Shown: piece after piece, positions 9,258-17,297 of the stretch | Position numbering within the stretch: the first letter of the stretch is position 1 | Layout of the letters: every line of letters starts with the position of its first letter | NCBI GenBank assembly: GCA_934153655.1 | Contig: CAKPFH010000023.1 | Location: 1 to 21,815, forward strand | Length of the DNA stretch: 21,815 bases | Reading direction: 5' to 3' | From: an uncultured Bacilli bacterium | Lineage (GTDB): Bacteria; Bacillota_I; Bacilli_A; RF39; UBA660 | Translations under genes and position numbers: made by a program | Notes under the pieces: generated by a model | The model's database searches: none | What the model was told of the DNA's origin: nothing | What the model saw: the letters and a program-made list of their open reading frames with translations, nothing else

Positions 9258-9331
9258 TGGCAGGGATAGTAGGAATCGAACCAACATCTACGGTTTTGGA
9301 GACCAGTATTTTACCATTAAACTATATCCCT
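9258..9331 (-). tRNA. trnW: tRNA-Trp (anticodon CCA)
   Basis: A complete cloverleaf of 74 nt including an encoded CCA. Acceptor AGGGATA pairs with TATCCCT; the D arm is GTTT, loop AATGGTA, AAAT; the anticodon loop CTCCAAA carries CCA; the variable loop is AGAT; the T loop is TTCGATT; the discriminator is G. Two mismatches weaken it: C27-U43 in the anticodon stem and U51-U63 in the T stem. The anticodon CCA reads only UGG, which fits TGA being a stop in this genome. It lies 15 bases after trpS and directly before the trp leader, with no room for a separate promoter, so it is probably cut out of the trpS-trpB transcript. Confidence 0.95.
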
Positions 9332-9335
9332 AGAA

Positions 9336-9360
9336 ATTATTTTGATTTAATCAAAATAAT
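9336..9360 (-). repeat. 25-nt palindrome at the trpS stop, before tRNA-Trp
   Basis: ATTATTTTGAT and ATCAAAATAAT form a perfect 11-bp inverted repeat around a 3-nt loop. It covers the last codons and stop of trpS and ends 5 bases before the tRNA 5' end. It is followed by only three T on the minus strand, so it is a poor terminator. A processing or mRNA-protecting hairpin is more likely. Confidence 0.6.
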
Positions 9361-10390
9361 CTATTCTTAAAGCTTTTTTAAACTTAGCTAAATTTTCTTT
9401 AGCAACACTTCTTGCTTCTTCTGTTCCTTTTTTTAGAATTTCCATGACATTATCCATATCTTTTTTATATTCTTCTCTTCTTGCTCTAATAGGTGTTAAG
9501 AACTCATTTAAAATATTAAATAAGATTTTTTTAATGTACATATCTCCTACTCCACCTTTTTGATAAGCTTTTTTAAGTTCATCTAAGCTTTCGTAGTCAT
9601 TACAATATTTTTTAAAGGATTCACTATCTGCAAAAGCATCTAAATAAGTAAATACAACATTTCCTTCTACTTTACCTGGATCTGATACTTTTATGTGATC
9701 TGGATCAGTATACATACTTCTTACTTTTTCTCTTAATTCTTCTTCACTATCAGATAAGTAAATACAATTTCCTAAAGATTTACTCATTTTATTTTTACCA
9801 TCAGTTCCTGGTAAACGAAAACATGTTTCATTATCTGGTAAAAGAGCTTTACATTCAACTAAAGTACTACCATACAAACTATTAAATTTACGTACTATTT
9901 CATTAGTTTGTTCAAGCATTGGTAATTGATCAACACCAACTGGAATATCGGTTGCTCTAAATAAAGTAATATCAGCTGCCTGACTTACTGGATAGCACAA
10001 GAATCCCATAGGAATATTATTTCGAAATTCCTTTTGTGTAAGTTCACTTTTAACAGTTGGATTTCTTTCAAGTCTTGCAAGAGATACTAAATTTAAATAA
10101 TAAAATGTATATTCAGTTAACTCAGGAATCATAGATTGAATAAAGAAAACAACTTTCTTAGGATCAAGTCCAACTGCTAAATAATCAAGGATAATTTCTT
10201 TGATACTATCTCTTATTTTATCAGGATTATCAAAATTATCTGTTAGGGCTTGACTATCAGCTATCATAACATACATTTTAGAATAATCACCTAAGCTTTG
10301 CATTTCAAGTCTTTTTTTAATTGATCCAACATAATGACCTAAATGAAGTTTACCTGTTGGTCTATCACCTGTTAATATTATTTTTTCCAT
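9347..10390 (-). CDS. trpS: Tryptophanyl-tRNA synthetase
   Basis: Class I synthetase that charges tRNA-Trp. 347 aa, close to the usual 330-350. Signatures: GDRPTGKLHLGHYVGS with the HIGH motif LHLGH (15-19), ADSQALTD, YPVSQAADI, VPVG-type DIPVGVDQLPMLEQ, and KMSKSLGN (KMSKS 201-205), then the C-terminal helices GGVGDMYIKKILF and PIRARREEY. Start ATG with GAGGTG 4 nt upstream. The first gene after a good promoter, it is followed 15 bases later by the tRNA it charges, then the trp leader and trpB. Because the attenuator sits after trpS, trpS and the tRNA should be made constantly while trpB responds to charged tRNA-Trp. Confidence 0.97.
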   Translation of the reverse strand: MEKIILTGDRPTGKLHLGHYVGSIKKRLEMQSLGDYSKMYVMIADSQALTDNFDNPDKIRDSIKEIILDYLAVGLDPKKVVFFIQSMIPELTEYTFYYLNLVSLARLERNPTVKSELTQKEFRNNIPMGFLCYPVSQAADITLFRATDIPVGVDQLPMLEQTNEIVRKFNSLYGSTLVECKALLPDNETCFRLPGTDGKNKMSKSLGNCIYLSDSEEELREKVRSMYTDPDHIKVSDPGKVEGNVVFTYLDAFADSESFKKYCNDYESLDELKKAYQKGGVGDMYIKKILFNILNEFLTPIRARREEYKKDMDNVMEILKKGTEEARSVAKENLAKFKKALRIDYFD

Positions 10391-10418
10391 AACTCACCTC
10401 TTAATTTTTGTTAATATA

Positions 10419-10446
10419 AGTATAACATTTATCTTTATTAAATCAA
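10419..10446 (-). promoter_or_regulatory. Promoter of trpS-tRNA-trpL-trpB
   Basis: On the minus strand -35 TTGATT (10446-10441), 16 nt, -10 TATACT (10424-10419) with an upstream TG one base before it (extended -10). The trpS SD follows about 20 nt later. Confidence 0.75.
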
Positions 10447-10453
10447 GTAAAAT

Positions 10454-11809
10454 TTATTCTTTTATTAATTTTTTTGTCTTTTTTAAATCATTTATTAATT
10501 CTTCCATAACTTCTTTTTGATGAAATGGAAATATTATTATATGAGCATATTCTTTATCATTTTCAGTAAAAGTTGCTAATTGATATTTTTTACATATTTC
10601 ATCACTTGGTTTTTCAACTATAAAAATATTTCCTAAGTTATTACCTTTCATATATTTAATTTCATTATTTTTTAATAAGTTAGTAAAATATATTATATTA
10701 TTAATATATGCAAATTTATCACATCTATTAAACATTTCATTTACTATTTGATAAGTTGAAAAAGCTAAGAAGTCTCTTGAACCTGATAAAGTTGTATCAT
10801 TTTGTCCTATATAATCAATATAATTATCTTTTATAGTTTCTTTTAGTAATAAAACTCCATTAGTTCTAGAAACTCCTAAATACTTATGCATACTAATTGA
10901 AATAGAATCAACATCTAAAGTATTAAAATCTAATCTTGGACTATTAACTTGATTACTTGGAATACCCCCATATAAAGCTGCATCAACATGGATATAAAAA
11001 GGTATATTTAAACTAGTTAAAGTATTTTTAATTAATTCAATGTTATCAATACTACCAGTTTTGGTAGTTCCATAGGTTAAAACGATAATTGCTGGAGATT
11101 TATTTTTTTTATAATTTAAAACAATTTTTTCTAGTAAAGAATTAACATCAATTTTAGAATTAACTGTATTAATTTCTTCTTTATTTTGATAATTTGCTTT
11201 TAAAATGCTGTAATGAGCATCTTTTGAATAATAAAGAGTTCCATTCGGATATTTTAAAAAGCCAAGATTTATTCCTTGAATATTTCCTTCGGTTCCTCCT
11301 GTTGTTATATAGCCACTATAATCAGTAAGATTTAAATTCTTCTTAAACATCTCAATAATAGCTAACTCATTTTTCTTATTATCCATTAAGTAATTACCAA
11401 TTTCCTTGGGATCACCACAATTATTCATATAATATAGTTTAGTTTCTAAATATTTTAAGTATTTAGTAAAATAACTAAAATCAACCATATTAGCAGGATA
11501 ACCAAACATATAATCATGATTTTCTTTATTATCTTTTAAAGTTTTTAAACAATTTTCTAAGTATTTATCATCACTTCTTTTAAAGTTTAAAATATCACTT
11601 TCATTAAAACCTTTTTTATATAATTCATTATAATCAAGAATACTACCTAGTTTAAATACTATTTTAAAGTATACATCAATCATACTTTCTAAGTATTTAA
11701 TTTTCTTTTTAATATTTTCTAAATCTGAAATACTTAACTTATTATTTTCTAACTTCAAAGTATACTCACTAATTAAATCATAATAATATTTAATTTCATT
11801 TATATCCAT
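10454..11809 (-). CDS. PLP-dependent amino-acid decarboxylase, histidine-decarboxylase-like
   Basis: Group II PLP decarboxylase. In the codon-5 numbering (451 aa) the order is: a roughly 100-residue helical N-terminus, MFGYPANMVDF, the cofactor region TTGGTEGNIQG, the PLP-ring Asp motif YIHVDAALYGG, and the Schiff-base lysine in ISISMHKYLGVSRTNG, then GQNDTTLSGSRD. TTGGTEGN together with DTTLSGSRD most resembles bacterial histidine decarboxylases and plant-type serine decarboxylases; the substrate cannot be read from sequence. A TTG four codons earlier (11821) keeps the frame open, but it lies within the SD. The ATG at 11809 follows GGAGGGAGTT and is the better start. No clear terminator separates it from the trpS promoter. 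No amino-acid/amine antiporter gene is next to it, which argues against a simple acid-resistance pair. Confidence 0.88.
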   Translation of the reverse strand: MDINEIKYYYDLISEYTLKLENNKLSISDLENIKKKIKYLESMIDVYFKIVFKLGSILDYNELYKKGFNESDILNFKRSDDKYLENCLKTLKDNKENHDYMFGYPANMVDFSYFTKYLKYLETKLYYMNNCGDPKEIGNYLMDNKKNELAIIEMFKKNLNLTDYSGYITTGGTEGNIQGINLGFLKYPNGTLYYSKDAHYSILKANYQNKEEINTVNSKIDVNSLLEKIVLNYKKNKSPAIIVLTYGTTKTGSIDNIELIKNTLTSLNIPFYIHVDAALYGGIPSNQVNSPRLDFNTLDVDSISISMHKYLGVSRTNGVLLLKETIKDNYIDYIGQNDTTLSGSRDFLAFSTYQIVNEMFNRCDKFAYINNIIYFTNLLKNNEIKYMKGNNLGNIFIVEKPSDEICKKYQLATFTENDKEYAHIIIFPFHQKEVMEELINDLKKTKKLIKE

Positions 11810-11825
11810 AACTCCCTCCAATTAA

Positions 11826-11871
11826 ATTATAGAATAATCACTTATAAAAATAAAATACTTTATTTTTATAA
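11826..11871 (-). promoter_or_regulatory. Decarboxylase promoter with large palindrome
   Basis: On the minus strand -10 TATAAT (11831-11826) lies about 7 nt before the SD. Overlapping the -35 region is a perfect 13-bp inverted repeat: TTATAAAAATAAA (11842-11854), loop ATAC, TTTATTTTTATAA (11859-11871). It could be a repressor site, an RNA hairpin or chance in AT-rich DNA. Confidence 0.45.
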
Positions 11872-11959
11872 CTATTATAAATATTTTCTATAACTACTTA
11901 ATGTTATGAATATAAAGAAAGAATAATTCCTATTATGGTTTTATTAAATAAATGTTAAT

Positions 11960-12490
11960 TTAAATTTCAAATTTATAGATTGTTGTATTAGTAGCATAAA
12001 AAGAATTAAAATCAGTTTCTATGTTATAACCAATAATATTATAATAAAGTGCTTTAATAAAACCACCATGTGTAACTATTAAAATAGTTTTATTATCATG
12101 TTGTTTTTTTATTTTATCTAGAAATATTCTTGCTCTTTCTAAACAAGTTTTAATACTTTCAACATCATTATCACTTGAATTTAAAGGATAGTTCCAATAT
12201 TTAGTAAAGAAATCATTATTTACTTTTGTTCCTTCATAGTTACCAAATTTTCTTTCTATTAATAAATCATCTATTATAACCTTACTATCTGTAATTATTT
12301 TAGCTGTTTCTAAAGCTCTTTTTAAAGGGGAAGAAAGACATATATCTATCTTTAATTTGTTAATTTCAGATTTTAATTTTTTACTATCATTTCTTCCTTC
12401 TTCATTTAAGGGAATATCAGTTATTCCTTGAATAATACCTTCTTTATTCCAATTAGTTTTACCATGACGTACTATATATAATTTAATCAT
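11960..12490 (-). CDS. Histidine phosphatase (phosphoglycerate-mutase-like)
   Basis: 176 aa. Phosphohistidine-type phosphatase: the catalytic motif IVRHGKTNWN (R8, H9), SSPLKRALETA, the general-acid region ERKFGNYEG, and the second His in VTHGG. Size and the ERKFGNYEG motif fit the CobC/PhoE/GpmB-like small phosphatases rather than glycolytic mutase, so the substrate is unknown. Its ATG overlaps the TGA of the upstream Tyr phosphatase (ATGA), making it the last gene of a three-phosphatase unit. Confidence 0.93.
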   Translation of the reverse strand: MIKLYIVRHGKTNWNKEGIIQGITDIPLNEEGRNDSKKLKSEINKLKIDICLSSPLKRALETAKIITDSKVIIDDLLIERKFGNYEGTKVNNDFFTKYWNYPLNSSDNDVESIKTCLERARIFLDKIKKQHDNKTILIVTHGGFIKALYYNIIGYNIETDFNSFYATNTTIYKFEI

Positions 12491-13176
12491 AAATCACCTA
12501 AATACTTCTTTTGAAATTCTTCTTTAAAATTACTTGGAAGGTCTAAATAATTTAAATAATTATCAATAGTTTTATATTTGTTAAAAAATAGTTTTAAAGT
12601 TTCTATCATATAACTTGGTTTAGAATTACCAATAAATTTAGGTAATTTAGGATTTAATTCATGAAATTTTTTAATATCATCATAAATATAAGAATAGCTT
12701 AAAGAATAATCTGCTATTATATCTTTTTCATAACAATTTAAAATTAGCATAATTAACATAGTAATAACTCCTGTTCTATCTTTACCACTGGTACAATGAT
12801 ATAAAACATTAGTTTTGCTATTTAAAATAAGCATTAATACTTCTTTTATTTTTTCTTTATCATCAATTATTTCTATATAACCACTTGGAATATCTTTTTC
12901 ATATTTTGGACATTTATGACCTTTTAAAGAAATATTATAATAATTAAATTTATTATTATTTAAAATACTTGGTTTATTATTTATTTCTTTCTTGGCTCTA
13001 AAATCAATTATAGTTTTAATATGATTAGTTAATAAATAATTAATTTCTGTTTCACTCATTTTAAATGGTAAATTACTTCTTATTAAACTCATACTTTTAA
13101 TTTGTTTATTTTCTTTATTTATGTATCCATCAAGAGGACGCATATTAGATACAAATTCATTTATTATTCTTCGCAT
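12487..13176 (-). CDS. Tyrosine-phosphatase-fold protein
   Basis: 229 aa. The P-loop YHCTSGKDRTG carries the CX5R signature (C128, R134), and the N-terminal LIRSNLPFKMSETEINYL and IIDFRAKKEI blocks are those of the IphP/Y_phosphatase3 family. That family removes phosphate from phosphotyrosine and in some members from phosphoinositides or other small phosphates. No signal peptide, so it is likely cytoplasmic. SD GAGGT lies 4-5 nt before the ATG and overlaps the stop of the phosphodiesterase-like gene upstream. It is coupled downstream with the histidine phosphatase. Confidence 0.93.
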   Translation of the reverse strand: MRRIINEFVSNMRPLDGYINKENKQIKSMSLIRSNLPFKMSETEINYLLTNHIKTIIDFRAKKEINNKPSILNNNKFNYYNISLKGHKCPKYEKDIPSGYIEIIDDKEKIKEVLMLILNSKTNVLYHCTSGKDRTGVITMLIMLILNCYEKDIIADYSLSYSYIYDDIKKFHELNPKLPKFIGNSKPSYMIETLKLFFNKYKTIDNYLNYLDLPSNFKEEFQKKYLGDL

Positions 13177-13178
13177 AA

Positions 13179-14269
13179 TTACCTCTTTACTATTATTAAT
13201 GGTATTTCCATTTCTCTATCAGTTATACCAGCATGACTACTTTTCATTACTTCACAAGTTCTTTTATCTTTAATACCTTTATTAGATTTAGCAAGTAAGA
13301 AAAAATCTCCTAAAGTACTTTTTAATCTTTTATTTTCGTTTTCACCTAAATACTTTTCATCTAGTAATTCTTGTTTAGTTTTTAAAATAAAATCATTTTT
13401 AAAATATTTGTTATACAAATTTATAAATTCTAAAAATTTATCTTTTTTTACATGAAAAGAACAAAACCTTGGTTCAAGAGAAGTTTCATTTTCAAGTAAA
13501 TCTTGAACATCAGGATAATCTTCTAGATAGTAATATTCTGTATCTATATGACCATGATCGGAGGTTATAATTACTAAACTATTTTTTAATTTTTCTATAT
13601 ATTCTTTTGATTTATCATTTAACATTTTAATACAATCTATTACTTCTTTAGAGTTATTACCAAATTCATGAAGTAAAGCATCTGGATCAGTATAATAAGC
13701 ATAGATATATTTTTTAGCTTTATCACTTGAGTATTCTATTATTTTTTTAAACATATCATCTATATCAACATAAGGATTTTCTCCAAATGGAAAAAGTTCT
13801 ATGGCTTTATATTTTCCTTTTTCATTTATTTCTTCTACTATTGTTTTATATGGCATATAGGTTTTACCAACTGGTATATCACATGAAATATCAGTATCTT
13901 TATAAGTGTTTCTATATAAGGTTACACTTCTTTTAAGTTCAGGTATATATGTATCCCACCCAAGCCAATTATGTTCTGCTGGAAATAACCGGTTTGCATA
14001 CTAGTAGTTGAAGCAGTTGTGGTTGCTGGATGAACAGATGTAATTACTTCTTTTAAATTATCTTTAAAATAATCAATATTATTAATATCATCTAATATTT
14101 TCTTACCCATTCCATCATATAAAATAACAATTATATTTTGATAATTATCTTTTAAATAATCATCTATTAATTTATTAGTTCCATGAAATGTTTCAAGTTC
14201 AAATTCTTTTCTTATCGAATTTGCTACATTTACATTACAATTATTTAAATCACATTTTACTAGTTTCAT
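13179..14269 (-). pseudogene. AP-superfamily phosphatase with one frameshift
   Basis: Two reading frames form one alkaline-phosphatase/nucleotide-pyrophosphatase-type gene. The first (14269 to 13922) carries LYDGMG and the nucleophile region VHPATTTASTTSM. The second (open through the junction and on to 13179) carries YTDPDALLHEFG, ITSDHGH and SSHAGITDREMEIPLI, the metal ligands. At 13981-13982 the coding strand reads TTTCCAGCA where one extra C would join the frames (GYF-P-AEHNWLGWDTYIPEL). With one base added it would be a complete protein of about 363 aa with no other stop. The site is not a long homopolymer or a canonical slippery heptamer, so a recent mutation or sequence error is likelier than programmed shifting. 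SD GGAGG, 4-5 nt spacing. First of three phosphatase genes. Confidence 0.85.
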
Positions 14270-14291
14270 ATATCCTCCGTTTAATTTAAAT

Positions 14292-14410
14292 TTATATCAA
14301 AAAATCTTTAGCAACATGACTTTTATTAGTCATATCTCTTTTTTCATATTTTTCTTTTAAGTCTTTTTTAGAATAACTAATCTCTTTTTCTTTTAACTTG
14401 ATACTATTTT
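14292..14410 (-). pseudogene. Possible 3' remnant of a gene
   Basis: An open stretch of about 37 codons ending TAA at 14294-14292, with no start codon at its head (it opens right after a TAA). It translates as a Lys/Glu-rich, helix-like tail ending SHVAKDFLI. It lies between the S51-like gene and the AP-type gene, where only spacer would be expected. It may be a decayed C-terminus or chance in AT-rich DNA. Confidence 0.25.
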
Positions 14411-14442
14411 CTTAACTAGGAACAATCTCACATTTTTAGCCT

Positions 14443-15201
14443 TTATTTTATATTTAATAACTCTTTTAATGATTTAAATTTATTAATTTCTAATTTTTCT
14501 TCATGGAATTTATTATTTTTATAATAACATTTAATGGCATAACTTAAAGGATTAGCAACAAGTATTTTATATTCATTATCAATTATTTCTATAGCAGATA
14601 AATTAGATAACATAAGTCCTACTTTTTTATTTTGAAGTAATTGAAGTTTCGTTGTTTCATACCTTCCTTTTTCATTAGCATGAGGAGTTATAAAAAGATC
14701 AAACCAATTTAATCCTTCAACTATTTCAAATTCATTATTATTTATATCTGAATTACAAGAATTGAAAAAACATACACCACCGGCTGAAATACCACATATT
14801 ACTTTTTCTTTATTATAAGCCTCTTTTAATTTATTCATAAAGTCAGTTTCTTGCCAAAGTTTTATCATTCCTTTAGTATCTCCACCACCAATATAAATAA
14901 TATCAGCCCAATTAATTAAACTTTCAACTAAATCTAAATTAGATAAATCACTAGTTTTTAAATGTTTACAACTACAATTATACATATTTCCATATATTTT
15001 TTTCATAGTTTCAAAATAACTATCTTGAATTGAAGATGAAAAATACATTGCATGAGCAAGAAATAAAAAATTGGGATTTAAAGTATTAGTTAAGTTTACT
15101 ATTTCTTTATCAATTATTGCTGTTTCATATAAAGTTTTAGTACCATCTTCTAGTATTCTTCCATTTTCTCCTCCTCCAATTGCTATTAATTTTTTACTCA
15201 C
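14443..15201 (-). CDS. Peptidase S51-like (dipeptidase E family)
   Basis: 252 aa. Class-I glutamine-amidotransferase-like fold with a serine nucleophile: WADIIYIGGGDTKGMIKLW and the nucleophile elbow CGISAGGVC (S139), with a candidate catalytic His in FITPHANEKGR (about 174). Members are dipeptidase E (Asp-X) and cyanophycinase; the exact substrate is not clear. The start is GTG at 15201, 5 nt after AAGGTG; the ATG two bases earlier is out of frame and hits TGA at once. A -10 like TATAAT lies upstream on the minus strand near 15229. It is a paralogue of the broken S51-like gene at 17317-18008. Confidence 0.88.
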   Translation of the reverse strand: MSKKLIAIGGGENGRILEDGTKTLYETAIIDKEIVNLTNTLNPNFLFLAHAMYFSSSIQDSYFETMKKIYGNMYNCSCKHLKTSDLSNLDLVESLINWADIIYIGGGDTKGMIKLWQETDFMNKLKEAYNKEKVICGISAGGVCFFNSCNSDINNNEFEIVEGLNWFDLFITPHANEKGRYETTKLQLLQNKKVGLMLSNLSAIEIIDNEYKILVANPLSYAIKCYYKNNKFHEEKLEINKFKSLKELLNIK

Positions 15202-15278
15202 ATTATCACCTTCTTTATAATTTTATTATAGCTGAAATACTAAGAAATTAAAAGTAAATTTAATATTTAACTAAAGCA

Positions 15279-16343
15279 TTATTTACAATAAAATTCTATT
15301 ATTTTTTTATATATTTTTTTAGTATCTTCATAAGAAGAAACTTCAATATATTCATTATCTTCATGAGCACTAACAGGACCTGGTCCTAGAATTACTACAT
15401 TATTTTTATTTATAATATTACCTTCTGTTACATAACTATAGGAAATAGATTTTTTATTTGTTATTGCTTCAATATTTTTTAATGCTTCTTTATTCTCTAC
15501 TTTACAAGGATAAATATTTGTATATAATTCATATTCTAAATTATATTTTAAAAATACTTTTTCAAGATTTTTTTGAATTCTATCTTGTTCACTTTTAGAA
15601 ATTGTTCTAAAATCAAATGATAAATAACATACATCTGGAACCATGTTAATAGCTGTTCCTCCATTTATTAATCCTATATTCATGGTTGTATAAGGAATAT
15701 CTTCAAATAAACCTGATTTAATTTTCTTTAAGGAATTACCAAATTCAATTAATTTTTTAGTAAAATTTATACAACTAATAATTGCATTATCACCATATAT
15801 AAGTCTAGATGAATGAGCAGATTTTCCTAAAAACTTGACTTTATATTCCATACAACCTTTACAAGCAACAACTGGAATTAAATTAGTAGGTTCTCCTATT
15901 AAAACATTATCAGGTATTTTAACATTAGAATTTTTAATTAATTTAATACCTTCAAAGCCTATTTCTTCATCAAAGGTAATAATAATTTGAATTCCTTTTT
16001 TTAATTCATCTAAATTAATATTTTTTAAAGTGTCTAAAAAAGCTGCTATTCCACCTTTCATATCACATACTCCAAGACCATACATCTTATCATCAGTTAT
16101 TTTAAGTTCAAAAGGATTAGTATTCCAATTACTAGAACATTTAACTGTATCAGAATGACCTATAAAACATAAATTAGGTATCCCATAAGTAGCAACTAAA
16201 GCTTTTTTATTAGCAAAGTTTAATAATTGCACTTTAAAATTTAAAGTTTCTAAATAATCTTTTATATAATTAATTATATTATTATTTTCTTTGTCTTCAA
16301 TTGTATTAAATGAGATTAAATCTTTTAAAACTTTATAATTCAT
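15279..16343 (-). CDS. M20-family metallo-deacylase/peptidase (ArgE/DapE-like)
   Basis: 354 aa two-zinc hydrolase. Ligand and catalytic motifs in order: IGHSDTV (H63, catalytic D65), YGLGVCDMKGG (D94), the catalytic Glu pair in TFDEEIG (about 126-127), GEPT near 151, and the late His in GPVSAHEDNEYI. The lid domain block SAHSSRLIYGDNAI is present. Which amide it cleaves (acetyl-ornithine, succinyl-DAP or a peptide) cannot be told. There is only one base between the stop of the GNAT gene and this ATG (TAATATG), with SD AGAGG inside the end of that gene, so acetyltransferase and deacylase are made together. Confidence 0.93.
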   Translation of the reverse strand: MNYKVLKDLISFNTIEDKENNNIINYIKDYLETLNFKVQLLNFANKKALVATYGIPNLCFIGHSDTVKCSSNWNTNPFELKITDDKMYGLGVCDMKGGIAAFLDTLKNINLDELKKGIQIIITFDEEIGFEGIKLIKNSNVKIPDNVLIGEPTNLIPVVACKGCMEYKVKFLGKSAHSSRLIYGDNAIISCINFTKKLIEFGNSLKKIKSGLFEDIPYTTMNIGLINGGTAINMVPDVCYLSFDFRTISKSEQDRIQKNLEKVFLKYNLEYELYTNIYPCKVENKEALKNIEAITNKKSISYSYVTEGNIINKNNVVILGPGPVSAHEDNEYIEVSSYEDTKKIYKKIIEFYCK

Positions 16344-16344
16344 A

Positions 16345-16875
16345 TTAAAACCTCTTAATCAAAAACTTTCTTGTGTCTGTTTCAGAAATATTTTGATTAG
16401 TTCTTGGGAAACTTACTTCCTCAGTGATAATTTTATTATTGTTTCTAATTATTTCAAAACCTCTTGATCTAGCAATTCCTTCTGACATTGATCCATTTAA
16501 ATTAGTTCTTAAATACATGGCTTCATAATATTTTAATAAATTTGTATAGTTAATAGCAAAATCTAATAAATTACCACCAACACCTTGTCCTCTATACTTA
16601 TCTAAAACTGCTATATCTGATAGATACATCATTTTATCAGGATTTAAAAATGAAACTGGATGACTTGGTTTTGCTCCATAAATTAAACTTACTAAGCCAA
16701 TTATTTCTTCATTATTTAAATACCAACCAAATATTTCACCATTATTTTTCAAATAAGAAAATTCATCCTTAAAATCTTGTTCTTCCCATGCTTCATAAAA
16801 TGGATAATATTTAAATATTTCAAATATTTTTCTAAATTCTTTATATTCTTTTAAATTTTTAATTCTTCCTTCCAT
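16345..16875 (-). CDS. GNAT-family N-acetyltransferase
   Basis: 176 aa. The acetyl-CoA binding motif A is clear: MMYLSDIAVLDKYRGQGVGGNLLDFAI (about 87-113), preceded by beta strands with IFGWYLNNEEIIGLVSL and followed by AMYLRTNLNGSMSEGIARSRGFEII. The substrate is unknown. SD GAGAGG before the ATG. Upstream on the minus strand TTTACA, 17 nt and TATGAA could be a weak promoter. First gene of a pair with the M20 deacylase; an acetylating and a deacylating enzyme in one operon suggests a shared small substrate, which is inference. Confidence 0.92.
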   Translation of the reverse strand: MEGRIKNLKEYKEFRKIFEIFKYYPFYEAWEEQDFKDEFSYLKNNGEIFGWYLNNEEIIGLVSLIYGAKPSHPVSFLNPDKMMYLSDIAVLDKYRGQGVGGNLLDFAINYTNLLKYYEAMYLRTNLNGSMSEGIARSRGFEIIRNNNKIITEEVSFPRTNQNISETDTRKFLIKRF

Positions 16876-16955
16876 AATAACCTCTCTTCTATATTTTTAT
16901 TTCATATTTCTTAGAAAAGACAATGTAAATAGAAAGAAGAAGTTTTTATAGTAAC

Positions 16956-17013
16956 AAAAAAGTCATCAATAATTAAATATAATATTTGAATTATGATGAC
17001 TTTCTCTTTTTTT
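16956..17013. terminator. Long bidirectional hairpin terminator
   Basis: AAAGTCATCA (16959-16968) pairs with TGATGACTTT (16994-17003), and the stem continues inward through TAATT/AATTA and an AT-rich tip. Minus-strand exit is TTTTTTG; plus-strand exit is CTCTTTTTTT. On the minus strand it would end transcripts from the decaying 17100-18000 region before the GNAT gene. Confidence 0.8.
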
Positions 17014-17133
17014 AATTTATCTATTTTTTTATAGTAAAAACTAATTATATAATAAACTAGAATTATACAATATTTAATAGATAAAAGTTTATAAATTTTC
17101 ATCTAATTCACTTTACCTTTCTTATTTTTCAAA

Positions 17134-17244
17134 TTAAAACCAATAGATAAAATGATGATGATGAAGGAAAGCATTATTAAAAGATGTTAGATTTTTACTA
17201 GCATTTAAGAAATTAATTTTTTTATTCATAATTAACTTTTTCAT
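17134..17244 (-). CDS. Possible 36-aa small protein with His4 motif
   Basis: ATG at 17244 stands 7 nt after a perfect AGGAGG and behind a near-consensus promoter. The frame gives a basic N-terminus MKKLIMNKKINFLNASKN and ends FLHHHHFIYWF. One base off, the second half reads MLSFIIIILSIGFNLKN and stops at 17103, a much more natural membrane helix with a Lys-rich tail. So the real product may be a one-helix membrane peptide of about 45 aa broken by a single-base insertion near 17170-17190. Function unknown. Confidence 0.45.
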   Translation of the reverse strand: MKKLIMNKKINFLNASKNLTSFNNAFLHHHHFIYWF

Positions 17245-17268
17245 ATACTTTCCTCCTTTGTTAATTTG

Positions 17269-17297
17269 ATAATATCATTTTAATATTTATTTGTCAA
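17269..17297 (-). promoter_or_regulatory. Near-consensus promoter
   Basis: On the minus strand TTGACA (17297-17292), 17 nt, TATTAT (17274-17269). It has the only perfect -35 I found in the window, and it drives the 36-aa ORF. The SD follows 11 nt later. Confidence 0.8.

Noticed and set aside
9336..9360. Palindrome at the trpS stop as an intrinsic terminator
   Set aside because: Only three T follow it on the minus strand and the stem has just one G-C pair, so efficient termination is unlikely. Kept as a repeat.
11810..11821. TTG start for the decarboxylase at 11821
   Set aside because: These four codons are the SD region itself (GGAGGGAG); the ATG at 11809 has ideal spacing.
13975..13990. 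Programmed ribosomal frameshift in the AP-type gene
   Set aside because: The zero-frame bases do not form an X XXY YYZ heptamer, and no stimulatory stem or internal SD was seen at the right distance. A plain indel explains it better.
16911..17102. 63-codon open frame on the minus strand
   Set aside because: It has no SD, runs straight through the long terminator hairpin at 16956-17013, and its product is low-complexity.
17134..17244. His leader-peptide attenuator for the downstream GNAT gene
   Set aside because: The four His codons are suggestive, but the next terminator is about 130 nt away, no alternative pairing with the leader was found, and the neighbouring genes have no link to histidine synthesis.
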